Below, one piece after another: positions 1 through 10,650 of a DNA stretch of 64,000 bases. The position numbers were made by a program, and so were the translations under genes. Positions within the stretch are counted from its first letter, which is position 1, and every line of letters starts with the position of its first letter. The stretch lies in assembly GCF_011386835.1 (NCBI RefSeq), contig NC_088799.1, positions 72,125,302 through 72,189,301 on the forward strand, written 5' to 3'. The DNA is from Chrysemys picta bellii (lineage: Eukaryota; Chordata; Testudines; Emydidae). The notes beneath the pieces were generated by a model that was given only the letters and a program-made list of their open reading frames with translations, searched no databases and was not told the origin of the DNA.

Positions 1-1136
1 ACTGTGTCAGAGGGCATCACTGGCAAGTGACATACTGAGAAAGTGACAACCTAAGCAGAGTCTGAACATATGCCGCACAAAGCATTTCCAAAGCACCGAT
101 ATGCAATGGAACTGCTGTGCTAGTGCTGGAGCATTTCCCAAGATCCCGCCAATCATGTTGAAGGGGGCTGTCATCCCCTTTTCAAACTAGAAACCCCCTT
201 CTACAAAGAGGCAGAATCAGGAGAGATTTAGGCAACATTTCTTTGAACACTAACGGGTGTAATTCTAGGTGCTAAGGCTTTTCTTGGAATGTCTGGCTCC
301 ATTGCCTTCAGCTGAGTCTTAGGACTTTCTTTGGAAGGTTTAGAAACATCCAGAGAGTCATATACAGCATCTTTATTTTTTATTTATCAAAGATTTGTTT
401 TCAGTATTATTTTAAATTGACTTCTGCTTTGCTTCAACCTCCTTTCATGTAAGCAAAAAAAAAAAAAAAAGTAGTTGAGCTGGTTTAAAAAACAGATCAG
501 CCAAGTGTCAGTCAACTTTATTTTCTGTGAACTGTGAGCATCCATTAGGGACTGCCGTAAAACCTCCAAACTCATTTCACTTGTGATATACAATCTGCAA
601 GTTTGTCCAAGACTCCACAGGTGACATTTAAGTGTTTGAAACATATGCAACACTCAGACCTTCCCTGATTTCAGATGTTTTTTTTTTCTTTTTTCATCCA
701 CAAATACAGTAAACAGATGTTAGAAGGTAAATTAATTAATAATTCTGCAGATATTCTAAATTCCCATATTAAGTATTTCTTTGAGGAGTGTCAATTAAAG
801 AAAAGCAGTTTCTGAACTTCAGATATTCTTTTTAGAAAAAAAGATATTCTGGGAAATATGTCTCCCCCTTATTCATGCCAACTTGCCTTCTTCACAGCAA
901 TATTGTGAGGCTTTAGATGTTTGGCAAGAGCTTTGAGATCCACAGACAGAAGGCACTATACAAATGCAAAGTATTTGCTTATTACAAAGGAATTGGGGGC
1001 TACTGGCCCTCTAAGGAATCTTTCCTCATGGAGAGCTAGACTCTCACAACCCTTACTCAGCTGCCCTGGGAGTAAGGCCCTTCTCTACAGCTCTACTCAG
1101 AGGGTGAATCTGGCTGGAATTAGGAAAAGATAATCA
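1..1136. other. Unique sequence without a recognisable gene
   Basis: AT-rich sequence with no convincing coding region. It holds an A16 homopolymer near 455-470. Positions about 885-975 resemble the 3' end of an old MIR/L2-type element (a 'ctttgagatcc' block followed by 'actatacaaatgcaaagtat'). The open frames here are short and show no domain. Confidence 0.5.
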
Positions 1137-1324
1137 GAACATAAGAATGGTCATACTGGGTCAGACCAAAGGTTCATCCAGCCCAGTATCCTGTCTACCG
1201 ACAGTGACCAATGCAAGGTGTCCCAGAGGGAGTGAACCTAACAGGTAATGATCAAGTGATCTCTCTTCTGCTATCCATCTCCACCCTCTGACAAACAGAG
1301 GTAAGGGACACCATAGCCATTAAT

Positions 1325-4300
1325 GGGCTTAACCTCCATGAATTTATCTAGTTCTCTTTTAAACCCTGTTATAGTCCTAGCCTTCACAACCTCCTCAGAG
1401 AAGGGTTCCACAGGTTGACTGTGCGCTGTTTGAAGAACAACTTCCTTTTATTTGTTTTAAACCTGCTGCCCATTAATTACATTGGGTGGCCCCTAGTTCT
1501 TATATTATGGGAACAAGTAAATAACTTTTCCTTATTCACTTTCTCCACACCACTCATGATTTTATAAACCTCTATTATATCCCCCCTTAATCTCCTTTTT
1601 TCCAAGCTGAAAAGTCCTAGCCTCTTTAATCTCTCCTCATATGGGACCCGTTCCCAACCCCTAATAATTTTACTTGCCCTTTTCTGAACTTTTTCTAATG
1701 TCAGTATATCTTTTTTGAGATGAGGAGTCCACATCTGTATGCAGTATTCAAGATGTGGACATACCATGGATTTATATAAGAGCAATAAGATATTCTCCGT
1801 CTTATTCTTTATCCCTTTTTTAATGATTCCTAACATCCTGTTTGCTTTTTTGACTGCCGCTGCACACTGCATGGACGTCTTCAGAGAACTATCCACAATG
1901 ACTCCAAGATCTCTTTCCTGAGTAGTTGTAGGTAAATTAGCCCCCATCAGATTGTATGTATATTTTTTCCAATATGCATTACTTTACATTTATCCACATT
2001 AAATTTCATTTGCCATTTTGTTGCCCAATCACTTAGTTTTGTGAGATCTTTTTGAAGTTCTTCACAGTCTGCTTTGGTCTTAACTATCTTGAGCAGTTTA
2101 GTATCATCTGCAAACTTTGCCACCTCACTGTTTACCCCTTTCTCCAGATCATTTATGAATAAATTGAATAGGATTGACCTAGGACTGACCCTTAGGGACA
2201 GGCCCAGATATAGGCCGATTCCCACACCTAAGAGGGCCCCGCGCTCTAAAGAAGAGCATCTAACTTAGGCGCCTTTTTAATTTTTACTCACCCAGCGGTC
2301 TTCAGCGGCACTTCGGCGGCGGGTCCTTCATTCACTCCGGGTCTTTGGTGGCATTTTGGCGGCGGGTCCTTCAGTGCCGTGGAAGACCCGGATTGAAGAC
2401 CCGGAGCGCTGCCAGGTGAGTCATCCCTGCCGGGGCCCCGTCAAAACTATTCGAATCGGGCTCCACACTTCCTAAAGCCGGCCCTGCTTGGGGAACCACC
2501 ACTAGTTACCCCTTTTCATTCTGAAAATTTACCATTTATTCCTACCCTTTGTTCCCTGTCTTGTAACCAGTTCTCAGTCCATGAAAGGATCTTCCCTCTT
2601 ATCCCGTGACAACTTAATTTACATAAGAGCCTTTGGTGAGGAACCTTGTCAAAGGCTTTCTGGAAATCTAAGTACACTATATCCACTGGCTCCCCCTTGT
2701 CCACATGTTTGTTGACCCCTTCAAATAGATTAGTAAGACATGATTTCCCTTTACAGAAACCATGTTGACTTTTGACCAATAAGTTATATTCTGCTATATG
2801 TCTGACAATTTTATTCTTTACTATTGTTTCAACTAATTTGCCCAGTACTGACATTAGATATACCAATCTGTAATTGACGGGATCACCTCTAGAGCCCTTT
2901 TTAAATATTGGAGTTACATTAGCTATCTTCCAGTCATTGGGTACAGAAGCTGATTTAAAGGACATAGTTAATAGTTCCGCAATTTCACATTTTAGTTCTT
3001 TCAGAACTCTTGGGTGAATGCCATCTGGTCCCAGTGACTTGTTACTGTTAGGTTTATCAACTAATTCCAAAACCTCCTCTAGTGACACTTCAATCTGGGA
3101 CAATTCCTCAGATTTGTCACCTACAAAGGACGGCTCAGATTTGGGAATCTCCCTAACATCTTCAGCCATGAAGACTGAAGCAAAGAATTCATTTAGTTTC
3201 TCCGCAGTGACTTTATCGTCTGTAAGTGCTCCTTTTGTATCTCGATCATCCAGGGGCCCCACTGGTTGTTTAGCAGGCTTCCTACTTCTGGTGTACTTAA
3301 AAACATTTTTTTATTACCTTTTGAATTTTTGGCTAACTGTTCTTCAAACTCCTTTTTGTCTTTTCTTATTACATTTTTACACTTAATTTGGTAGTGTTTA
3401 TGCTCCTTTCTATTTACCTCACTAGGATTTGACTTCCACTTTTTAAAAGATGCCTTTTTATCTCTCACGTGGTTGTTTATCTTTTACGTGGTTGTTAAGC
3501 CACGGTGGCTCTTTTTTAGTTCTTGTACTGTGTTTTTTAATTTGGGGTATACATTTAAGTTGGGCCTTTATTATGGTGTCTTTGAAAAGTGTCCATGCAG
3601 CTTGCAGGGATTTCACTCTAATCACTGTACCTTTTAATTTCTGTTTAACTAACCTCCTTGTGGGTTCCTGTTCCAGCTGCTCCAAGAAGCAGTCATTTAA
3701 AGTATCGAGGCATTTTGTCTCTGCATTTCGTCCTCAGGTGACATGTACCCAGTCAATATGGGGATAATTGAAATCCCCCACTATTATCGAGTTCTATATT
3801 TTGATAGCCTCTCTAATCTCCCATAGCATTTCATCGTCACTATCACTGTCCTGGTCAGGTGGTCAATAGTAGATCCCTACTGTTCTATTCTGATTAGAGC
3901 ATGGAATTACTATCCATAGAGATTCTATGGAACATGTGGATTCATTTAAGATTTTTACTTCATTTGATTCTACATTTTCTTTCATATATCGTGTCACTCC
4001 CCCCCTTCACCTGCACGACCTGTTGTGTCCTTCCAATATATTTTGTACCCCAGAATGATTGTGTCCCATTGATTGTCCCCACTCCACCAGGTTTCTGTGA
4101 TGCCTATTATATCAATATCCTCCTTTAACACGAGGCACTCTAGTTCACCCATCTTATTATTTAGACTTCCAGCATTTGTGTACAAGCTCTTTAAAAACTT
4201 GTCACTGTTTATTTGTCTGCCCTTTTCTGATGTGTCAGATTCTTTTTTATGTGAATGTTTCTCATCTGATCTGGCCCATACTTTATCCTCTTCCATCCTC

Positions 4301-4380
4301 CCCTCCTGACTAAAACCTAGAGAATCTCTATCAATAGATTCTCCTCTAAGAGAAGTCTCCGTCTGATCCACGTGCTCCGC
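1325..4380 (-). pseudogene. CR1 ORF2 (endonuclease and reverse transcriptase), broken
   Basis: ORF2 of copy 1. The APE-type endonuclease is recognisable at 3994-4371 ('YTNAGSLNNK', 'GITETWW') and near 3745-3775 ('GDFNYPHIDW'). After 'EQEPTRR' near 3655 the sequence jumps directly to the linker 'LVKQKLKG', so the C-terminal endonuclease part seen in the CR1 at 49308-52063 is missing; I read this as an internal deletion. The reverse transcriptase spans 3262 to about 1950: 'GPDGIHPRVLKEL', 'SQHGFCKGKSCLTN', 'VDIVYLDFQKAFDKVPH' and the catalytic 'FADDTKLL' (near 2105). The FADD motif is separated from the upstream RT motifs by the hAT-type insertion. A C-terminal segment (1477-1947) follows. There are several frameshifts and stops. 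Confidence 0.9.
2199..2486. mobile_element. Non-autonomous hAT-type element in CR1 copy 1
   Basis: A 288-bp insertion in the CR1 reverse transcriptase. It is flanked by imperfect 8-bp duplications (cttaggga at 2191-2198, cttgggga at 2487-2494). It begins with CAGG and ends with CCTG; the right end, inverted, reads 'cagggccggct', which also begins the element at 18279. An 8-bp duplication and CAGG termini are typical of hAT transposons. There is no coding capacity. The interior is GC-rich with two copies of 'ggcggcgggtccttca'. Confidence 0.8.
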
Positions 4381-4429
4381 TGCAGCAATTGGCTTTTTCC
4401 CATCTCTTAGTTTAAAAACTGCTCTGCAA

Positions 4430-5330
4430 CCTTTTTAATGTTAAGTGCCAGCAGTCTGGATCCACTTTGGTTTAGGTGGAGCCCATCCTTCCTGTATAGG
4501 TTCCCCCACCCCCAAAGTTTCCCCAGGTCCTAATAAATCTAAACCCCTCCTCTCTACACCATTGTCTCATCCACGCATTGAGACTCTGAAGCTCTGCCTG
4601 CCTACCTGGCCCTGCGCGTGGAACTGGAAGCATTTCTGAGAATGCTACCATAGAGGTCCTGGATTTCAGTCTCTTTCCTAGCAGTCTAAATTTGGCCTCC
4701 AGGACGTCTCTCCTACCCTTCCCTATGTCAGTGATACCTATATGTACCATGACCACCGGCTCCACCCCAGCACAATACATTAGTCTGTCTAGATGCCTCG
4801 AGAGATCCGTAACCTTCACACCATAATTATTATATTATAATTATTATTACCAGGCAGGCAAGTCACCATATGGTTCTCCCGGTCATCACAAACCCAGCTC
4901 TCTATGTTTCTAATGATCAAATCTCCTATTACTAACACCTGCCTTTTCCTAATGACTGGAGTTCCCTCCCCTGTAGAGGTAACCTCAGTGTGAGAGGATA
5001 CCTCAACATCATCTGGAAGGAGAGTCTCAACTATGGGAAGGTTTCCCTCTGCTCCCGTTGACTGCTCTCCTTCCCTAAGCCTTTCATCCTCCTTAACAGC
5101 GCAGGGGCTGTCTGACCAGAGGTGGGACAAATCTACAGTGTCCCGGAAAGCCTCATCAACATACCCCTCTGCCTCCCTTAGCTCCTTCAGTTCCGCCATC
5201 CTGGCCTTCAAAGCCCGTACTCGGTCTCTGAGGGCCAGGAGCTCTTTGCACCGAATGCACACATACGCCACCTGCCCACAGGGCAGGTAATCATACATGC
5301 TGCACTCGGTGCAATAAACTGGATAGCCCC
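4430..5330 (-). pseudogene. CR1 ORF1 (zinc-finger-like plus SGNH esterase-like), broken
   Basis: ORF1 protein of the CR1 element, which in this family binds RNA and carries an esterase-like domain. Reading from 5330 down, the N-terminus has two CxxC pairs ('YCTEC' and 'CIRC') about 20 residues apart, followed by a charged helical stretch ('RDRVRALKARMAELKELREA'). The esterase part begins at 'VLVIGDLIIRNIE' (near 4920). The expected GDS nucleophile motif reads GDL, so the catalytic serine is absent. The block III position reads 'GITD', and block V survives as 'DGLHLN' near 4470 but in a different frame. An AT-rich microsatellite-like run at 4821-4849 breaks the frame between the two halves, and a second frameshift lies before 'DGLHLN'. 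An in-frame TAG lies directly after an upstream ATG, so the true start is uncertain. Confidence 0.8.
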
Positions 5331-5334
5331 CAAT

Positions 5335-5871
5335 CTGCTGCTGGGCTTCTGCCTACATTCTCTCCTACAACTACCTAGGTTAATGAAAGGGTTTTGTTTA
5401 AATCAAGAAGATGTGACTATAGTTTAGGTTAAAGGTTTTAAAGAATGGCAAGTGTACCTCGCCCCCTTCCCAACTCCCTCTTGAAACTCCCTGTTAGTGG
5501 CCCCTGTTCGCAAAGCTCCCTGGTCGCTTGCTCACTGCTTTATAAAACCCTGGCCTTCCTGATAGCTCCGCCCTCTGACTAAGGCTCAGCCAATGAACAG
5601 AGGCTTCTAGATTTCAAACCTTGGTTAGAAGCTCACGAGCTTCCAACTTCCGGCCACAGCACACGGTTCTTCAAAAAACCAAACAAACAGACAGGCAAAC
5701 GCAAGCTCAGCACACAGCAAGTAACCCCCAAACACAAACACACACTACAGACAGCCACTTACCCCAAGAGTCCCGTATTTTCTCTTCCTTCACCTGGAAA
5801 ACTCCCTCTCGAAACTCCCTATTAGCAGCCCCTGTTCGCAAAGCTCCCTGGTCATTTGCTCACTGTTTTAT
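5335..5871 (-). promoter_or_regulatory. CR1 5' UTR with repeated promoter-like module
   Basis: Two copies of an approximately 75-bp block lie about 331 bp apart (5799-5871 and 5467-5544); both contain 'ctgttcgcaaagctccctgg' on the + strand. Upstream of the inner copy, reading toward ORF1, there is a CCAAT box (5590-5594, inverted on +), a GC box (ccgccc, 5568-5573) and a TATA-like 'ttttataaa' (5539-5547). The element's outer 5' end starts at the same sequence that lies just downstream of that TATA. This suggests transcripts begin there. Function is inferred from motifs only. Confidence 0.5.
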
Positions 5872-5910
5872 TCTCACATGTCACATGTCCAAGTTTTCCC
5901 AGGGTCATCC

Positions 5911-6157
5911 TTTTTTTGAGGGGACGAGAGCTGAGGAAGCGTTGTTCTAAGTCAGCCATAAAAATGTTGGCATACTGTGGGGCCATGCGGGTACCCATAG
6001 CAGTGCCACTGACTTGAAGGTATAAGTTGTCCCCAAATCTGAAGTGGTTGTGGGTGAGGACAAAGTCACAAAGCTCAGCCACCAGGCGTGCTGTGGCCTC
6101 ATCAGGGATACTGTTCCTGACAGCTTGTAGTCCATCCTCATGTGGAATATTGGAATA
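5911..6157 (-). pseudogene. Penelope reverse-transcriptase fragment (inverted half)
   Basis: An 82-codon stretch of reverse transcriptase from a Penelope-like element. Reading from 6157 down it shows 'YSNIPHEDGLQAV', then 'HFRFGDNLYLQVSGTAMG' and 'APQYANIFMADLEQRF', the characteristic Penelope palm motifs before the catalytic aspartates. It ends near 5911 at 'SSRPLK' and then runs into unrelated sequence. The catalytic YxDD that should follow is not present here. Its partner sequence continues on the other strand from about 6158, beginning 'DIFIIWTHGKE'. It is an isolated fragment and cannot encode a working enzyme. Confidence 0.85.
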
Positions 6158-7294
6158 TGACATCTTCATCATATGGACCCACGGAAAGGAGTCCCTTGAA
6201 GAATTCCACCTGGATTTCAACAATTTCCACCCCACCATCAACCTCAGCCTGGACCAGTCCACACAAGAGATCCACTTCCTGGACACTACAGTGCAAATAA
6301 GTGAGGTCACATAAACACCATCCTATACCGGAAACCTACTGACCGCTATACGTACCTACATGCCTCCAGCTTCCATCCAAGACATATCACACGATCCATT
6401 GTCTACAGCCAAGCCCTAAGATACAACCGAATTTGCTCCAACCCCTCAGACAGAGACAAACACCTACAAGATCTTTATCAAGCACTCGTAAAACTACAAT
6501 ACCCACCTGGGGAAGTGAGGAAACAGATTGACAGAGCAAGACGGGTACCCAGAAATCACCTACTACAGGACAGGCCCAACAAGGACAATAACAGAACACC
6601 ACTGGCCATCACATACAGCCCCCAGCTAAAACCTCTCCAGCGCATTATCCACGATCTACAACCTATCCTGGAAAATGATCCTTCACTCTCACAGACCTTA
6701 GGAGGCAGGCCAGTCCTCGCTTACAGACAACCCCCCAATCTGAAGCAAATACTCACCAGCAACTACACACCACACCACAGAAACACCAACCCAGGAACCA
6801 ATCCCTGTAGCAAACCTCGTTGCCTACTCTGTCCCCATATCTACTCTGGCGACACCATCAGAGGACCCAACCACATCAGCCACGCTATCAAGGGCTCATT
6901 CACCTGCACATCCGCTAATCTTATATATGCCATCATTTGCCAGCAATACCGCTCTGCCATGTACATTGGCCAAATCGGACAGTTCTTCCGCAAAAGAATA
7001 AATGGACACAAATCAGACATCAGGAATGGTAACATACATAAGCCAGTAAGTGAACACTTCAATCTCCCTGGTCATTCTATTACAGATTTAAAAGTCACTA
7101 TCATTGAACAAAAAAACTTCAGAAACAGACTTCAAAGAGAAACAGCAGAACTAAAATTCATTTGCAAATTTAACACTATTAATCTGGGTTTGAATAGGGA
7201 CTGGGAGTGGCTGGCTCATTACAGAAGCAGCTTTTCCTCTCCTGGAATTGACACCTCCTCATCCATTATTGGGAGTGAACTACATCCACCCTGA
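6158..7294 (+). pseudogene. Penelope RT C-terminus and GIY-YIG endonuclease
   Basis: The downstream part of the Penelope protein. It starts after the catalytic aspartates at 'DIFIIWTHGKE', continues through 'STQEIHFLDTTVQ', shifts frame near 6303 (one base missing), and is then open to the stop at 7294, roughly 330 codons. The RT thumb and linker are followed by a cysteine pair cluster ('CSKPRCLLCPH', near 6810) and the GIY-YIG endonuclease: 'LIYAIICQQ' and 'AMYIGQIGQFFRKRINGH' (about 6920-7015), with 'HFNLPGHS' downstream. In this family the GIY-YIG domain cuts the target DNA and the RT copies the RNA. The 330-codon open frame suggests a fairly young insertion, but the RT core is lost to the inversion, so the copy is inactive. 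Confidence 0.88.
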
Positions 7295-7559
7295 TTAAAT
7301 TAGCCCTGTCAACACTGGTTCTCCACTTGCGAAGTAACTCCCTGCTCTCCATGTGTCAGTATATAATGCCTGCAACTGTAACTTCCATTCTATGCATCCG
7401 AAGAAGTGAGGTTTTTACCCATGAAAGCTTATGCCCAAATAAATCTGTTAGTCTTTAAGGTGCCACCAGACTCTTTGTTGTTTTTGTAAATACAGACTAA
7501 CACGGCTACCCCCTGATACTTGACAAGTGCTAGGAAGTTCCTCCTACGAACTTGGAAGC

Positions 7560-8171
7560 TGAATGAAGGAAATAAAACAGAGACACAGGAAAATTTTAAA
7601 TTTCTTTGCTATTTGAACTCTCATGGGGTCAGAGCCACCAAACTGAATTCGGAGTTCCCCAGGGGCTACCTCCTGGGTCCAATCTGAAATTGACAGATCA
7701 CTACAACTCTGTCGCTCTTAGGATTTAGATTGCAATCCACTTATGTATATATTTGCTTACTTTAACTTGTAAATAACTCTTATTTCTTTTTCCTAGTTAA
7801 CAAACCTTTGGATAGTTTATTACAGGATTGGCTACAGGCATCTTTTGTGTAAGATCTAGGATACCAATTAATCTGAAGTGACTGATCTCTTGGGACTTGG
7901 AAGCAACTTGGATATTGTGTGATTTTTAGTGTAACTGACCACTTATTACTAAGTCCAGCTTGTCTGGGTGGCAAGATAGACTACAGAATGTAAGGGGACT
8001 GCCTGTGGCTCTCTGGTGAGACTGTTATAGTGATCCAGGAGTTAATATTTGTTACTGGCTTGGTGAAATCTAATTGTAGAACACACCACCAATTTGGGGA
8101 GACTGCCCTGTTTTTGACAGTCTGCCATGAGGTAGGCACCATGGTCGTGAGCCACTCCAGACAGTGTGACA
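7560..8171 (+). mobile_element. Probable solo LTR (ERV-L-like)
   Basis: LTR-like sequence with no coding content, ending in 'ccactccagacagtgtgaca'. It looks like a family of LTRs that I associate with turtle genomes, but I cannot confirm this without a search. The left boundary and target duplication were not found. The 8172-8400 stretch that follows is unassigned. Confidence 0.35.
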
Positions 8172-8415
8172 CAGGCTCACCTTTCAGAGACAGCACAAAG
8201 GGCATCACAGCATGGCAGAATGGTGAATATTGCAAGGATGTGGTCAGGGCATTACCTAAAAATGACATAGGTGTGCGACAGCCTCCAGACCCAAAACCGG
8301 AGGCCTTCAATGTCATTGGATAGTCATACTAAGCTTACTTTCCTGGCCCCAGTCACATGATCTGGGTCAAAGTCAGTATCCAAAGTGAATTATAACTAAA
8401 TAAATGAATTAATGG

Positions 8416-8590
8416 AGATATCCTATCTCCTAGAACTGGAAGGGACCTTGAAAGATCCAGCCCCTCCCTTCACTAGCAGGACCAACTACTGATTTTTGCC
8501 CCAGATCTCTAAGTGGCCTCCTCAAGGATTGAACTCACAACCGTGTGTTTAGCAGGCCAATGCTCCAACCACTGAGCTGTCCCTCTCCCC
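8416..8590 (-). repeat. tRNA-derived SINE with CR1-like tail
   Basis: Read on the minus strand, the head near 8590-8525 carries an A-box ('agctcagtgg') and a B-box ('ggttgtgagttcaatcc'), the internal RNA polymerase III promoter of a tRNA-derived SINE. The rest resembles a CR1 3' tail ('ggtcccttccagttctagg'). This structure, in which the SINE borrows a LINE tail, fits the tRNA-headed SINEs described in turtles. Imperfect duplications flank it (8401-8415 and 8591-8600). Confidence 0.75.
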
Positions 8591-8637
8591 TAAATAATGG
8601 CTATTAGCTAGCAAGGGCACGGATGGTGTCCCTAGCC

Positions 8638-9287
8638 CAGGGGTCTCAAACTCAAATGACCACGAGAGTTACATGAGGAGTAGTACATTGGCCTGAGGGC
8701 CGCATTACTGACACCTCCCCCATGCGACCCTTGGCCCAGCCCCCATTGCACCCCTTCCACAAGGCCCCGCCTTGCCCCGCCTCTTCCCACCCCTTCCCTG
8801 CCCCCATTCCAACCCCTTCCCCGAAATCCCCACCCCAGCTCTGCCCCCTCCCTGCCTCCAGGGCGCTCTGGCCCGGCGCACACCGGGGGCAGGGCAGGCT
8901 CCCTGCCTGCCTCCCTGCCCTGCCCTCGTGCCGCTCTGGGAAGGAGGGGGGGGACAGGGGTCTGTGTGTTGCTGTTGCTTCTGGCACCGCCCCCAGCAAC
9001 TCCCATTGGCTGGGAATGGGGAACCGCGGCTAATGGGAGCTGCTGGGGGCGCTGCCTGAAGCAAGAGCAACACACAGAGCCCTGTGCTCCCCCTTCCCCA
9101 TGTTCCAGCCGCTTCCTGGAGCAGCACAGGGGCAGGGCAGACAGGCAGGGAGCCTGCCCTTCCCCCGGTGCATGTCGGGCCGGAGCCGCTCTAGGTAAAT
9201 GCTGGGAGAGGGTGGAGGGGGAGGAGGCCGCGAGGAGCTCGTGGGCCGCAGAAAATAAACCCGCGGGCTGCGTGTTTGAGACCCCTG
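8638..9287. mobile_element. Non-autonomous hAT-type element, GC-rich, 650 bp
   Basis: Inserted in a CR1 3' UTR with a perfect 8-bp target duplication, ccctagcc (8630-8637 and 9288-9295). Terminal inverted repeats are 'caggggtctcaaac' at the left and 'gtttgagacccctg' at the right. The interior is GC-rich and holds a long imperfect inverted duplication; for example 'gttgctgttgcttctggcac' (8970) recurs in inverted form near 9060. Long open frames on both strands here arise from GC richness and have no domain. Confidence 0.88.
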
Positions 9288-9469
9288 CCCTAGCCTCTGT
9301 TTGCCAGAAGCTGGGAATGGGTGACAGGGGATGGATCACTTGATGACTACTTGTTCTGTTCATTCCCTCTGGGGCACCTGGCATTGGCCATTGTCAGAAG
9401 ACAGGATACTGGGCTAGATGGACCATTGGTCTGACCCAATATGGACATTCTTATGTTCCTAATATTAAG

Positions 9470-10650
9470 TTATATACGTGAGTTGGAAGACGTGTTATAT
9501 GGTATCTCATTCCTGAGCCTCCATCTTCTCCATGTTATCCCTACGGCTTTATCAATCCTTGTGATGCTCTGTACCTTGGGGGAACACCCAACATACCCCC
9601 ATGTTCATCCTTGTAATATGATTGTGTGGTATCCAATGCAAAGTTTGTCATGTTAGGTGTCTTCGGAAGGCTCATGATGCACTGAGCATTGTTGTTACAG
9701 TAATGTTATAGTAATATTATAGGTTATAATTTCATGTATATAGTTATGAGGCTGAAAATGTATCCTCATGGCTTAAAATAAACCCAGGCAAAAACTTTAC
9801 AAAAGTAGAGAGGCAGTTCACACCTCATAAGGGCATGTATCGGACAAACCCAGCCCAGCCTCACAGGAACAAAGGACACTGGCCTAGGCAGCAACAAAAG
9901 GATCTGTTGGACTCTTGAATGAGTCACCCTCCTTTCCTTTGGTCAGTTTGGGACTGCAATGAGGTAATGCTCACCTGACTCTGAAGTGGGTCACAAAACC
10001 AAGAGGGAAGAACGAACATGATAAAAGGGAGAGATGTTTGCTATGCTCTTCCTCTCTCTTCGGCCTATATCTACAGACACCACACCCAAGCGACTGAAGC
10101 GCTGATCAAGGGGAGAGCCTGGCTGAAGGGCAACCAGCCAGCCTGTGCTGAGAAGCATCTAAGTTTGTAAGGGCATTGAAAGTGTTAAAAGCAAAGCTGA
10201 TCTTATTTCATTTGACCAAATCTGACTTGTTATGCTTTGACTTATAATCACTTAAAATCCATCTTTATAGTTAATAAATCTGTTTGTTTATTCTACCTGA
10301 AGCAGTGCGTGTGGTTTGAAGCATGTCAGAGACTCCCCTTGGCCTAACAAGCCTGGTACATATCCATTTCTTTGTTAAATTGACGAACTCATATAAGCTT
10401 GCAGCGTCACACGGGCATAACTGGACAATGCAAGACAGAGGTTTCCAGGGTTGTGTCTGGGACCGGGGATATTAGCTAGTGTCATTCGGTTGCACAATCC
10501 AAGGAGCAGCTTACATGCCAGTGGCTGTGCGTGAACAGCCCAGGAGTGGGGGTTCTCACAGCAGAGCAGGGTAACACTGGCTCCCAGAGTCAAGGACTGG
10601 AGTGACCTAGCAGATCACTGGTCCAGATAACACCAGGGGAATGTCACAAT
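9470..10650 (+). mobile_element. Probable solo LTR, unclassified ERV
   Basis: A 1.1-kb non-coding block resembling a retroviral LTR. It has a possible TATA-type motif (gataaaagg, near 10020), a polyadenylation signal (aataaa, near 10273) and a TG/CA-type right end '...ggggaatgtcaca' at about 10650. The left end and target duplication could not be fixed. Confidence 0.4.

Larger units (their letters stand above)
1137..5871 (-). mobile_element. CR1 LINE, nearly full length, copy 1
   Basis: A non-LTR retrotransposon reading right to left. The 5' UTR is at about 5335-5871, ORF1 at about 4430-5330, ORF2 at about 1325-4380, and the 3' UTR ends near 1137 in the CR1-typical block 'ttcttatgttct' (read on the minus strand). 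All the expected modules appear in the right order: zinc-finger-like and esterase-like ORF1, then endonuclease, linker and reverse transcriptase. Both ORFs carry frameshifts and stops, so the copy is dead. A 288-bp hAT-type element (2199-2486) interrupts the reverse-transcriptase region. Most CR1 copies are strongly 5'-truncated, so retention of the 5' UTR is notable. It belongs to the same subfamily as the older CR1 at 47030-53066, because the linker and RT protein segments match closely. Confidence 0.93.
5911..7522. mobile_element. Penelope-like element with inverted 5' half
   Basis: A retroelement in which positions 5911-6157 carry the middle of the reverse transcriptase on the minus strand, while 6158-7522 carries the downstream part on the plus strand. 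The two halves meet near 6155-6160. The 3' UTR includes 'cccatgaaagcttatgccc' and 'acagactaacacggctaccc' and ends in 'ctgatacttgac'. The arrangement (3' part in normal orientation, the adjoining upstream segment inverted, a few codons lost between) is the layout expected of twin priming during target-primed reverse transcription. The lost codons include the YxDD catalytic motif. Confidence 0.85.
8401..9462 (+). mobile_element. CR1 3' end fragment with two nested insertions
   Basis: A CR1 3' UTR in three pieces: about 8401-8415, 8591-8637 and 9288-9462. The last piece has the diagnostic 'tctggggcacctggcattgg', 'gatactgggctagatggacc' and 'attcttatgttcct'. A SINE (8416-8590) and a hAT-type element (8638-9287) split it. 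Joining the pieces reproduces the order of the CR1 3' UTR at 52840-53060. Confidence 0.85.

Noticed and set aside
8632..9384. Several long overlapping open frames on both strands in GC-rich DNA
   Set aside because: They lie within a hAT-type element with perfect 8-bp duplications; low-complexity proline/glycine/arginine proteins with no domain, caused by GC richness.
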